Assembly: GCA_014706295.1 (NCBI GenBank)
Contig: JACSVZ010000007.1
Location: 53,830,975 to 53,894,974, forward strand
DNA: 64,000 bases
DNA from: Lycocorax pyrrhopterus obiensis
Lineage: Eukaryota; Chordata; Aves; Passeriformes; Paradisaeidae
Direction of reading: 5' to 3'
Shown here: positions 13,652 to 25,753 of the stretch, one piece after another
How positions within the stretch are numbered: the first letter of the stretch is position 1
Layout: each line of letters opens with the position of its first letter
Notes under the pieces: model-generated
Told to the model about the DNA's origin: nothing
Databases searched by the model: none
What the model saw: only the letters and a program-made list of their open reading frames with translations
Made by a program: the position numbers and the translations under genes

Positions 13652-13901
13652 GCAAGTTAGTTCTGCATGACAGTCTGTCCAAAACATTCTGATGTCTGCT
13701 TTGAGTTCTGCCTGATGGTGCTCAAGCTGACCATATGCAGGGAGAGCTGCACGCGCTGTGTTTCACCAAGGATGCTTTTATCACATTAGTGAAAACCTTC
13801 TCTGGGTATAATTGGGAAAACAGATCCAAATATTATTTATTCTATGTTTAGAATTGGAACCTGCTACTGTAATTAAAAGATGGCTAATTTATACTTTGCA
13901 G
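13652..13901 (+). other. TECPR2: TECPR2 last intron, 250 bp, GC-AG type
   Basis: This short phase 1 intron runs from GCAAGTTAGT to the acceptor ATACTTTGCAG. The donor context CAG|GCAAGT is otherwise a perfect U1 match, as expected for the minor class of GC-AG introns spliced by the major spliceosome. Reading through it adds a few residues and then a stop at about 13690. Confidence 0.88.
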
Positions 13902-14059
13902 TGACCCCTCTAGATGAACTGTGGGCAATCAGTACTTCAGGATCTCTGCTCCAGCGCCTCACTAAGACCTTTAGCCATTCCCATAGTTTGCAGAAAAATA
14001 ATGACACCTCTGTTCTGCTTCACCCTGATGATTTTGAAGATGAATGGGAAGTGATATGA
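13902..14059 (+). CDS. TECPR2: TECPR2 terminal coding exon (last tectonin repeat and C-terminal LIR)
   Basis: This is the last coding part of TECPR2, with 52 residues ending at a TGA stop at 14057-14059. It starts with two bases completing a valine codon. It encodes the final tectonin core, DELWAISTSGSLLQRLT, then a serine/histidine-rich linker, and the acidic C-terminus DDFEDEWEVI. The final W-E-V-I preceded by acidic residues fits the LC3-interacting region consensus (aromatic, two any, aliphatic). It sits at the extreme C-terminus, as known for human TECPR2, whose LIR binds LC3/GABARAP and supports its ER-exit-site role. No frameshift or premature stop is present in the exons seen, so the gene looks intact. 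Confidence 0.96.
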
Positions 14060-16160
14060 AGTCTCTCAAGCTTGTGAAGCAGTGGAGAAAACAGGAGGAC
14101 AGAATTTCTGTAATGTATGTACAGAATATTGGATCTAAAAGCCACTCATATTGGACCTGTGATATTAGCACTTTTGTATTGGAAAACTGACCTGTTAAAT
14201 AGCCCCCAAGCTGTGAGTTCCGATGTTTGTTACATAATCTTTTGGGAGACTCTTTAGGTGTGGCATACTGCAATTGTTATACCGTACTACTGTAGAAGCT
14301 CCTTTGGAAATATAACTCTTAATTTAACCTTACTAGCAATGAAAGTGAGTATTTCACAACAGCATGCACACTAATGTACTGATTTTGAGAAGGAATTCTG
14401 TTACATTAAATATTTCTCTACAGCGGAAACATTAAGCATTTCTCAATTTCTTCTTGTACTTGGAACTCCATACCATACTGATGGGATCACTCCCTGACTC
14501 TTGTACATATATTTAGAATTATTTTTCCTTGCAGCATGGAAGAAAATATGGTGAAGTATTTCTTAGTAAGATCTGAGAACATCATAATTACACTGTATTC
14601 TTGAAATGAACTTAGTTTGATCCATTTTCATATAAATAATTGCAAGGCTATACTAACTTTCCATTTCCAGAAATTTCGTTCATAATTTGGCTTCATTCAC
14701 AAGTTAGAAGTTTGGATTACACCTAATATCAGGGGGACTTTTTCCCATTTCCATAGCCATCAGGAAGCTGACAGAGCTTTGAGGGTGAGTCCCAGTTTGG
14801 AATAAGAAGAGGTAGCTTGTTGGGTTTGTAGTACAAAGCAGGAATGTACAAGGCAGCTTTCATAATTCCTGTTGTGCTGTATGTGTGCCTCCAGCCAGTG
14901 CTTTAACATTTGGACTCATATTGTTTTGAGTACCAAACTTAGATGTAGGAAGAATAAAAGGGTAATTGATAGAATTACCTATATATCCCATTAAAAATTG
15001 TGATATTGTGAGAAAATACTTAACAATATTCTGATTTTTAGCTATGTTAGCTAAATTTTGAAGTGTCTTAACAGATGTTGCAACAGGAGTATGTGATGAA
15101 CTGGGAAGTAACCTAAGTTAATCATTGCAGTTTATTTTTCTTTATACTAAATCTTCTTTGAAAGATACCTCATCTTTTTTAAGCAATAGAACTATAGATG
15201 AGAGAACCTGAGTTCAGTATGTAGGCGGAGGAGTTATTTTGTGTTTGTTCTAAGCTTATAAATCATCAGAATGTTTTAAGCAGCTGCTAACCAATACTGT
15301 AAAAGAGCCAGCTTGAGGAAAGGCCAAGAGTTGAAAAGTGGGGATGTTTCTGTTTTCAGAACTTAACACTATGGAAAAGGATGTGTTTTCTTTTTAACCT
15401 CTGTTCTCTTTCAGAATGGTTCATGCATGTACTGCACTAAACTTGGAACAAACATGGTGCAAGGTGAGAATGGGAATTGGTGGAGAGAGAACCAAGTTAT
15501 GTCATGTTTTTTTTAGTAGCACTTGTGATATTGGCTGTCAGTTCTCAGTCAAATCTCAGTCCTACAGGAAGGACAGATTTATTTCCCTTTTACAGATGAT
15601 ATGTTTGCTTCTTTGCTATCTCATCTCTATACAGAGATTACCCCAGAGGGATTATTTTAGCCTGTCTGGAAGTGGATGGTAATGGAATCAGCTTGTGAAG
15701 TAACCCAGTCTGTTTTATGCAAGCATAGCTTGGTGTCTTGAGGACCCCATAGAAGCTGAAATTCAGCTTAAAAGTATCTTATGGCAACTCCTGAGTCAAT
15801 CACTTTGGAGAAAGGACATGAGAAAGAACAACTTCTCTGTGCCCTCCAAGCACCAGATGCTCAAGTACAATGGCATTATTTAATAGTGACACTTTTGTAT
15901 TACATTTTTCAAAGTCATCTTAGTAATGGTTTGAGCTTGCTAGTTGTTTATTTACTGTATAATACTGTTCCTTGCTATGGTCGTTAATATTAAATTGGTG
16001 TCAAGAGCTCTTACAGACTACTTTTTAGGGTAGTTTCAACAAAACTAGGATGGGGTTTTTTTACTTTTATTTCTGTATTTAGGTTTTTGGTTTTGTTTGT
16101 GCTTTAAGACAAGTGCAATAAATTAGATTTTTAAGAAATAAATTACTGTGGTAAGACTCA
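14060..16160 (+). other. TECPR2: TECPR2 3' untranslated region (predicted extent)
   Basis: The sequence after the TECPR2 stop is AT-rich and carries no coding continuation. Two poly(A) signals lie close together at 16117-16122 and 16137-16142, followed by T/G-rich DNA. A transcript end near 16155-16165 would give a 3' UTR of about 2.1 kb. An earlier signal at 14953-14958 could give a shorter form of about 0.9 kb. The extent is inferred from motifs only. Confidence 0.55.
16117..16142 (+). terminator. TECPR2: Paired poly(A) signals of TECPR2
   Basis: Canonical AATAAA hexamers occur at 16117-16122 and again at 16137-16142, 20 bases apart, on the gene's strand. The following bases include TGTGGTAAG and TCTTTTGTATG, suitable as a downstream GU/U-rich element. 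They are the closest paired signals downstream of the stop, so they were chosen as the likely main end. Confidence 0.5.
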
Positions 16161-19100
16161 TCTTTTGTATGATTTACAAGAGAGTTCTCTATGTCTGGCA
16201 ATTGTGTTGTTGTGAAAGACTGTGCTTATGAAATCCCTGTCCTAATGTTGCCCCAGACAACATGGTAATTACAATATAAGGACCTAGATACTGTGAAGTT
16301 TATTTTGCATATTTTTTAAATTGTGACAGGTGTATCAAGCCAGCAAAATGTTCATCTTTTAAGCAAAGGCAATTAAACATGTCTCATATTTGAATATTAA
16401 GCTTGTTGCCTCCATATTAAGATAGTCTTGCTGTAAAAGAAGTAAACAAATTTCTTTCCTTACATGCTGAGCAAAAATTGCATGTTGAGTATTTTAGCTC
16501 TCAGTGAAAAATACACGTTTGTGGTCCCAGCTAGAAAATGGTCCAGCAGAAAATGGTGATTGTACCACGTGTGCTGTAACTGCACCCTTCCTTGAATTTT
16601 ACATTATCTGAGGACTTCCTGTGTTTCTGGCATTTTACTGGAACTGCAGCTGGGGCTTAAAAGAGAATACCTTGGCTTTGCTTCCCAGAGGAGAGAGCTG
16701 TTTCCTGAGTGAGTCGGGACCTGGGTAACTTCGCACAAGAAAACATAACAGTGATTAATGAGGCTTCTGACTCTTAAACACACTTCCAGCCCCAGGAATC
16801 CTGTTCAGATTCGGATGGCAGTGTCCTTGCCTAATTATCATAACTTTTATCTTGACAAACTGGTTCAGCTGCTTCTCTGACTCCTGCAGGGAAATAGTAG
16901 TCTCCTTACAGCACTGGCTCCTTGCTATTATGCAGGAGTAATCCTGATGTCACAGTGTAAGGAAGGTGACTGTGATGAGTTGTTGTGAAACATCCATCTT
17001 AGATAGATGAGAAACTCTTGGTTTTCGTTGTCTCGCAGCAATAAAAGTAAATAGGATCATGTTAAATGGTACAGAGAAAATCTTTCACTAACAAGTGTCA
17101 AAGGAAATATATTAATTGCTTAGGTAAGATAGCAGAACTGTTGATATGAAACACCGCTACTACTAGGAAAATTGAGAATGAGAAACAATTATGAACTTGG
17201 GTCATTGTCTAAACATAGCTTTATTTGTGCAAGTACAAAGTTTCACGTGTCTTCAGCCTTCGTATCCTTTTCAAAGAGTGTCTGATGGAATGGACCAGAG
17301 TTCCCCCTTCTTCCCACACACTTGTGATCATCAGAGTGCCGTAACTCCCGTACAATACTTTTCAATAGATGACTTCTGCCAAGCATTTCAAAGGCACTTC
17401 TGGGTTATTTCAGACTTGTGTGACATTCTGGCTTATATTTTTGCTTTTCTCTTAAAACTCCCTTTAATGAGCGAGCTTCTGCTAGTTGTTTCTGGGAGTT
17501 CTGGATAGATTTCAAGGAACAACCTTGATACACCTTTTCAGTAAATGCTGTTCTGAGTATAAAGGCTTGAAATTCAAGTGCTTGAATGCCTATGGCATTG
17601 CCTGGTTAATTAGCAATTAGTGAAGCATAAATTGTTTATGAAGGTATGGAGTTCTCCTCATAACCTTGGTGTGATTTCTCGGGTCTCCAGATGTTACATT
17701 AACTGGCCCTGTCTACATCCCATCTCTACTGTCAGGAGTAGAGAGGTAAGACTGGATTGAGGATTTCCAGCTGTAAAATGTGAGATGCAAGCTGTATTCC
17801 TCTTGCAGCCTTCCTGAAAGCAAAAGTTACCTGTTGGAAATAGTATTGTGGTGGCAAGTAGCCAGCTAAGAAAGCTGATGGATCCCTTGCCAGACAAAGT
17901 AGATCACCCTGATTTTTTGATAATGAGTTATTGCAGTTAAAAATAACCACTCTCATATCAGCAGGACAGAAGAGAAATTGTAATATATAGGACTAGATTT
18001 TAATTACTGGAAAGCGAAAGTTGAGTTGCAGTCATTATCTTTTGTGAATCACTACAACCAGGGCTCCACCAGTAAAGATTAAAATGTCTGGATGAATGAA
18101 ATTATCTCCCTAGTCTGCTGACTAGCTGTATCTAGGTTTATCAGTTATGGATTTCTCGCTGCTTGAAATTGAGATGGGAAGTGAGGTTTGGGTTCAGTGC
18201 AGGAAATGTTTTAGAATGTTCTGTGGCTGGTATCACACTAGAAGCTGGGTGAAATTACCATGATGATTCCTTTGGTCCTTGAGTCTTACCTGACTTGAAA
18301 TCTATTTAAATATATCTATCAAATTGTTATATTAGCCATAAGGTTAAACATAAGGTTAAAATCCTGCTTGATGCTAGTGGAGGAAAAAAGCATAGGAAAA
18401 GTAAAGATCTATTTAAGAATCTTCATGTTCTTACGGATGGTGGACTTTTTATATACATGTGTATATATATGTATATATATGCACATATATAAGAGCTTTG
18501 ATTTCTGTTCTGTAAAAGCTAATGACAATGATAATAAAATACCAAAAAGTACTAAATCCTCCAAACTGAAAAATGCCCTTTCCATTTTGGCCCTCAGAAA
18601 TTACTTCTAAATACAGGGATTTTTTTTAGTAGCCTGTCATTCTGGTAGAGACATTGAATAGTACGCAGCTGAATAGCACTGAGTGGAGCTGCAGTTACGA
18701 ATTAATCTTTCAAACATTATTCACTATTTCTGATACTGAAGAAACCAGTGACTTCTTTTTCCATTTTAATATACTTTTCTCATAACCTCAGCTGAGATAC
18801 ACTTAGAGCAGATAAAGGAAGGAGACTTCCATTTACAACACTTGTGTTTTGAATCTCATATCCAGAGAAAATGTACCTAAAGATGTGTGCAGAATTTTAT
18901 TAACGTCCTGCACTTACCATCCTGGGTTTGCACAAGTGACTGCGTGCTTTATTTGTATTCAGTGGACCTGCTGTCTAATCAGTGTGGGGAGCCTGTGCCG
19001 AGAGCTCTCTGCTGTTAAGGGTGTGCAGAGGTATCTTGTGTATGGAATGGAGAAGCGACACAGGTGTTAGCATCTCTTAAAGCATGGAATGAGAATACTC

Positions 19101-20961
19101 AACAGATGACTCCTTGCTGAGGCTGTCACGCTGCTGTATTTTTCCCTAAATGTGGACTGGATGAGTTTAGCTGAGCTCTGCTGGGTCAGGTGAAAGATCA
19201 AGCTAACTAGATCTCTCCCAGAAAAAAAAAAAACAAAACCAAAAAAACTGGGAGGAAAGTTCCAGGGAAGCCCCCAGCAGAATTCCTGGCACGTGTGCCT
19301 GGCTACAGAGCAGGGGGATGTACCACAGAAAATGAATTTGCTTGAGCTGCAGGGGAAAAACTGCAACTGCCAGCAAGAAACCCCACAATCCCTGGTTGTT
19401 CTAGGGAACAGACCAGGCAGCTGATCATGGGAAGTGCAAAGTAAGTAGGGTAATTGCTAGAATGACTGAGATTTTACTTGCTCAGCTCCCACGCTTGTCT
19501 TGCTAAATCCATTTTGTGCCTCAACAGATGGTCTAAGGTCTGTTCCCTCCATGAGCCGCACCCAGCACTCCAAATTGGGGATAAAAACATGTGAAGCAAT
19601 GGACCTGCACTTTGTTCCATGGTGCTGTGGTGAAAGTCAGACCTTTTAAGTTAAGGAGAACATGGTAAATGATCAGGGTAACACTTTGAAATAACGTGTG
19701 TATCACTGTTGGTTCTCTTTGTAACTGCTGTAATAATAATGCTGACCTTGTTAAATATTAATGTCGATGCCATAGGTACTTGTGTAGGAGATCTGATGGG
19801 CTTCAGGTCTCATTAGCTGATTACTTAAAATACTCCTAACATGAGGCCTGATTAAAACAACAGCAAAAAAATCTGAAACACGTGTTTGTCCATATGGATA
19901 TGCTGGGGAGCTGAATCTCCTTGCTTTTAAGGCCTGCTGATGGCTTTTCATACTGGTCTTTGGTGATGCCCATATAGAGCAAATCCTTCCAGGAAAACCC
20001 AGGCAACTGTGTTTTGTATGGCACCTTCTTTCCTTCCTCCCCATGTTGCCACTTCTAATTGCTATAGGATGGGAGTTGAGGTCCAGGGATGTAGTGAAGC
20101 AGCTCCTTCTACTTCAACTTCGGTTTTAATAAAAAAACGGAGCTTAAACCAGCTGATTTTTGTATCAGCTTTAACCTTTTCCTTAGTCCTTTGCAGCATG
20201 TTTTTCACCATTGCTGGCTGCTCGCAATTAGTGACTTCCTAAACCTGATTTTAATAGAAGACTTTTGAGATGGAAGGTAACAGATGTTTGGTTTGGTTTT
20301 TTTTTTTTAATGGGTGAAAGATGCCATGTTTTTCCAGATGAGTTTTCAAAGCATACCAAGCAAGGTGAGCTCGGCTTTCACTTCAAAAGCCGTGCTTCAT
20401 TCAATCCCTGAGTGTTGCAATCATACCGCCAGTGATTTCTCAAAGCCACTTTTAGAAGCAGGTTGGCATCTATCTTGCTGTCAGCTTCAGGGACCTTAAG
20501 AATAACATTGTCTCTGCAGAACTGTACTGCCAAGAGCCCAGACTTCAGTGTCTCCCTTAGCACATTTGTTCTAGGCAGCGTGGACAGGCTCATCACCTAC
20601 ATAGGATTCCCTGCCTGGTGAGTTTTGCCAGCCTCTGTGGGGGATAATAGGAATCTTTTGCGGATCTGGACAAATGGGTGATTTCTTATGTCTGTCTCTA
20701 AGGATTCTTGCTGTAAGTCTAGGGTTCCCTGCTAGAGTTCCCAAAGTCAGTCAGGGTGGAACACGTCAGCACAAGAGACACAAATTGCATCCTTGATCAG
20801 TTACTACAAATGAAACTTTGTTCATGCCCTCTTCAGGGTGAATTTCACCAAATTTCATGCAGTTTTTAATTTTAAAAGTTAATGTTGAGGGGAGCAGCAC
20901 AGCCCTTATTGTATCTACCATCTACAATTATTTTAGGACATTGAGTGACAGTGGTTTTCCA
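16161..20961. other. Intergenic DNA without recognisable gene
   Basis: The stretch is AT-rich with short chance open frames only. It includes a TA/CA-rich simple run at about 18449-18490 and an A-rich run near 19218-19247. I see no exon with flanking splice sites and family similarity, and no CR1 remnant. Confidence 0.6.
18449..18490. repeat. TA/TG/CA microsatellite
   Basis: Alternating ATATAC, GTGTATATAT and GCACATATAT blocks form an interrupted dinucleotide repeat of about 40 bases. Confidence 0.7.
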
Positions 20962-20996
20962 AAAGTACCCATCTCTGACCTTGAGATGGGTACTTT
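20962..20996. repeat. Perfect inverted repeat, 14-bp stem and 7-nt loop
   Basis: The left arm AAAGTACCCATCTC (20962-20975) is exactly complementary to 20983-20996. The loop is TGACCTT (20976-20982). The bases just outside (A at 20961, A at 20997) do not pair, so the symmetry ends sharply. Confidence 0.9.
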
Positions 20997-21479
20997 AAAA
21001 TCCAGTGTCTAATGGACCCAACAATTAGGCCTCTCACCCAGATGATTTGCATATTATTATCCTGTTTGCATTTTGCATTCAAGATTCTCACCTTTTGTTA
21101 CTTTTAGTTTTACAAGTACAGCTTGTTCAGAGTGAGTAGTTTTAAAATAGCTATTCCCAAATTCTTGAGTGGTTTGACCTGGGTCAGCACTAAAACTTCC
21201 TTGTAGGTTTTCCTGCACTTTTTCCATCTAGTTTTTAATAGAAAGCACCACAGAAGTTGTACACTTCTGTAAACAAATGTGGTCCAATTGGCAGTGCCTG
21301 ATGAAGCGTCTTTGAGAATCACTGCTCCAGAAACACTGCTGCAGTGGGAATATGCACACTGCTTTCACCCAAAAAATAAAAGAAAATAAATCTGAGTTTA
21401 TTTTTATGAGCACTTGTATTGTTGATCCCTTGACTTATATTTAGCTGTTTTCCCAATAACAGATTTAGAGTATCTGAAT

Positions 21480-21526
21480 CCAGTTGTCATGTTAAGCTCT
21501 GGAACTGAGCTTAACATGACAACTGG
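21480..21526. repeat. Perfect inverted repeat, 20-bp stem and 7-nt loop
   Basis: Bases 21480-21499 are exactly complementary to 21507-21526, with loop TGGAACT at 21500-21506. The arm starts CCAGTTGTCATG and ends AAGCTC. Pairing stops abruptly on the outside (T opposite T). No terminal direct repeats or transposon ends were seen. Confidence 0.92.
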
Positions 21527-22735
21527 TCACAGTTATAACCACGCTGACTAGAGGAAAAACAATTTTTTGTTTTTTACTATTTTGAAAAAATACTTTGTGA
21601 AAACACAGCCAGGCAAGTAGGGAATACTGGAATGCTTGTCTTTCATATTAAATCCTATATATATTTTCATGGCAGAGCTTTCACTACAATGGACCCTGGA
21701 TAGGCTTCAGGAACATTATTAGCAGGACCTAAGGCTTTGCCATATAACATCTCTGGAGGCAACTCTCCTTATGTTCAGCCAAGTAAGATGTTTTTGGAAG
21801 CCATCCCAAGCAAGTGATTCTGCATAATAAATGCATCTTCTTTCTATAATGTGATAGTCTTTCTTCTTTGGCAATGACTCATAGAATTTTACATGGATGA
21901 CACTTGGGGAAGGAACCATTTTTTTTCCCCTCTCTTTATCCCAATGTCTCTGCTGTAGTCCACATAAGTAATGGGTATCTTTGGAAGCCATTCTGTGCCA
22001 CTGGTTGGGAAATAGGAGTATATCTTTTCAAAAGATAGTCGAGTCATAGGAGGCCTGTGGTAGTGGTTTTGTGTAATATTTGCAGTTTTGTTCCTGGTTT
22101 GGGGGGAAGTCTTTTGCATTGCAGTGCATAGTGCTAGTGTAACTTTGTTTCCTTCTGATATTGATATATTCACATGAAGGTTACTGCAAACAGCTGGAAG
22201 CACCTGAACTTCAGAAAAACATTCTGAAAAAACCAGTATGAGCAGAGATAATGCTCCCCCTTGGGGAGCGGGGCAGGGATGGAAGTGAAAGAGTCTTGAA
22301 AGAATACCTACCTTAATTCATGGTTGCTAGGGCGAGTAGAAGTTTCAGGGAATGTTGAAGAAAGTAATTCTGACCCGTGGAAGATGAACGAGGAAAGAAC
22401 AGGCTTAATGGCAGGAAGCATTTCCTTATCATAAGACTTACTATGTTGTGCTGTTGTCAGGAAATGGTGGCAGTTCCATTCCATGAAGCATTTAAGATTG
22501 GACAAAGGGAACAATTCCTGTAATTATATGAAGGAATGAGAGCATCTGTCTGTCAGAGGTATTTAATGTTCTATTGCTTTGCTTGAGTCTTTTATGTAGG
22601 TGGTATCACCTTGCTTTCACTTCTTTAAGTGCTCTTATGTCCCTTCGTGTTCTGCTTGGTAGATCTGAATGACATTAGCAGAAAGTCAGGAATTTTGAAG
22701 GTGAAGAACGAGTGCATCTTCCTTTGATGTCATTT

Positions 22736-22920
22736 TCACAGAATCACAGGATGTTATGAGTTGGAAGGGACCTGCAAGGATCATCAAGTCCAGCTCTTGA
22801 ATGAATGGCCTGTACAGTCATTTGGTGCTGTGAACACACAGCAGTTTTGCACACCAGTCCTCCAGCACTTCTCTTATCCATGAGAACATTCAGGGCTTAT
22901 TGATGGCCTGTGTGAAAACA
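22736..22920 (-). mobile_element. CR1 LINE remnant (antisense)
   Basis: TCACAGAATCACAGGATG followed by TTGGAAGGGACC and ATCATCAAGTCCAGC is the reverse complement of the 3' end typical of avian CR1 retrotransposons. The following sequence, with CACACCAGTCCTCCAGCACT, continues the diverged element. It is truncated at its 5' side, as most CR1 copies are, and has no coding capacity. The right boundary is approximate. Confidence 0.85.
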
Positions 22921-24825
22921 GTGCTTTTTATTGTAGAGGAGGCACAAAAGCAATGCCACCAGCAGGCTAATAACACATGACATCACCTGTAAGAGCTGTA
23001 ACATAAGCGGGGTTTGGTTTAGTTGTTTTTATTTTCAGAATCAATATGTCACAAGTGTAAATAAGAAAGATTGCTTTGGGTGATTTTGGATTGATTACAA
23101 CAATTTGGGAGACTTGTAAAAGGAGAGTGGTTAGACTTGTGTAGTACATCCATTTTTGTTACACTCTAGGTGCTGGTTCCAATAGTCTTTATCCACAGAG
23201 GTGATCCCTGCACAAGTGGGTGCTCATGTACGGTATCAGTCTTTGACTTCAACAGGACTGAGCTGTCCCTTTTATTTATTACCTGGTGATTTTCCCCAAA
23301 ACCAGCCATCTCATGTTTTTATTACGGTAAGTCAGCAGTAAACTTGTCTTTACCTAAATGCAGATTGAGAAGGAGAGCAGGCAAACAGGAAAGAGGAAGT
23401 GAAGGTTTGCTGCTGACAGACCGACTGGTCAGGCAGTTCCCAAAGGCTGCTCAGAAAGGAGCAAACCGGAGTGGTGAGCAGAGTGAGGTCACCCTCACTA
23501 CCCAGTTCAGCAGGATGTCAAGCCTGGAGCTTACAATGAGGGTATGGGCTTGAGAGCAGCATGATGGGCAGATAGATCCTACAGCAATAGAAAAGTGAGC
23601 AACAAACCAGTAGAGTTATGTTTTCCCATTAACCCATAAAAACTATGTTGCAGAGGCTTGGGAACTAGGAAGGCAGGTAGAAATGCCAGAAGCATTGAGC
23701 TAATTTCATGTTTTGATACCACAAAGAACATGGGTTTTCTGTAGGCTCAGAGCTCAAGGCTTGCTGTCACAGGGGGTGCAGGCCTTCTGCCAGCTGAGCT
23801 AAAAGTCATCAGCTTGGATAGCCAAATTGGCTTTTTTCTTCACAGACAGCAGCTAACAGAGGTAGGACACGTCTTTCTGCCACAATGTATTTAATGCCAA
23901 GGTCACCTGTGGTCAATGTGGCATTAAAACAGCATGTTTGGTATGTGTGCCATCAGCAAGGGTGTCTCCTGCAGGGTGAGCTGCATCAGTGTCAGGTTTG
24001 GATCTGAGTAAAGCTTCAGTGTAGCCTAATTAATGAATAGGGCCTGGTAAGGTCACAGTCCAAAGCAGGGATTTGGTTACATAAATTTCTATGCTTTTGT
24101 TTTAATAGGGAGACTACACAAGATTTGTTTGGTATCTGAGCAACCAGTTTCTAAAGCATCAAATCCCAAGTAGGAGGCAGGAAAGGCTTCTTTTGATTCT
24201 GGAACAAAAGACTTCCGAATACCCTCCCAGCTCTGTGTCCTTGGTTTGGTACAGTACAGTGCCACTTCCCATGCATGAACTGCAAATGCTGAAAAGGTGA
24301 ATAGATGCAGATCCAGACTACCAGCTGTGACTTATTACATCCCAGAGTGAGTACTCAGTGCTGCTTAGCACCCTCTGAAAGGCACAGCATTTGCTCAGCA
24401 GAGCTTTTCTTTCTGAGTTGGAGGTGGGCAGAGCCAAGCTCTGTGTCACTTCTTCCCTCTTCTGCTTGGCTCTAGCTCAGAAAATTACTCCCTCACTGTC
24501 AGGGCTAGCGATGTAATTTGCTCCCCCTTTTTTCCTCCCCCATCATTCGGCTAAAGTGGAAAGAGGATGGGAACACATGAGAGTCCTGCTGTTTGAGCAG
24601 AGCATTGTGGTTCTCTCTGTAGCCCCATGGGGCTCAGCTGTGCAGTAGAAACAATGGCCTGACAACCCCAGGGCTGGTACCAGCAAAATTGCAGGTGCAG
24701 CATGGACTATTGCAGGACAAGGTCTGCTGCTATCTGGCTTGTGTTGTGAGTGCCTGTGAGACTTGAGGAGTTAAAGGCCACTGCGGTGGCCACTGCAGGG
24801 CAATATGGAGCCAGAGACCTCTGGT

Positions 24826-24875
24826 GATAAGAATATTTGCTGATGTTACTGATAAGAACGTTTGCTGATGTTACT
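24826..24875. repeat. 25-bp tandem duplication
   Basis: GATAAGAATATTTGCTGATG and its continuation occupy 24826-24850. They recur at 24851-24875 with a single A/T-to-C/G-type difference (ATATT versus ACGTT region). Confidence 0.85.
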
Positions 24876-25753
24876 CAGAAAAAGCTTGGCCTCAGAAGCT
24901 GGGATTTAACTGCTCTGTGTCTCTCTAAACTGGCAAGGGGAGAAGATGTGATGTGAGTTGGCTGTTCATCGTGTGGGCAGTGGCTCAGTACCACAGGCGT
25001 ATCGTTACTAGTCATATCTAAGCATGTGTGTAAGCACAGCTGACACCATGTGGTACCAAAGGATTAGGAACTCAGGTTCTCTCAGCATTCATGATAAAAA
25101 TGTTATGGTGCTTGGCCCCAGTGTCTGCCTGGCCATGCTGTCTTCCAGAAGCCCCAGGTGCCTCCTACTCTGTGCTTCCACAGGGGCCTGATCTCACTGA
25201 GGAGCTGGGACTTACCCAGTCTCTTGAACAGTGAAGGACAGCTTGGATGCTCTTTGCCCATCACCATGCTGGTAGTGTGCTTCCCCTGCGTCCTGAGAGC
25301 AGGGGTGTAAGTGCTGGGAGGGGTCAGTGGCAGACAAAAATCTTGGGACAGGCCGTGCTGGAGAGAGGACTTTATTCCTGACAGAAAGAATGGAGGGTGG
25401 AGTGCCTCTCTCTGCACACCCAGTCTGGGGTGGTGACTCTCAGGAAGAATGACACTCCCATAGAGACCAGAGTGACTGGAACAAAGGATTACGAGGAAAT
25501 ACACCTTGCATCTTTCACCTAGAGCTTGATACCACAGCCCTGGCTGATGGGATGGTAGACTGCTGACCTGTCATGAGGGTTGGGATGATGTTGCTGGATG
25601 TGAACTGCTTGTCTCTGGCCAGGATGTTGTACAGATCTCCAACACCTCAGCCGATGTTCTCCATAGTGAAGGCAGCCTGGATGATATGTAGCTGGCATTT
25701 CACTTTGAAGGAAATTACCTGGTTTTATCCTTCAAAATATCCTACCTGCTGAG

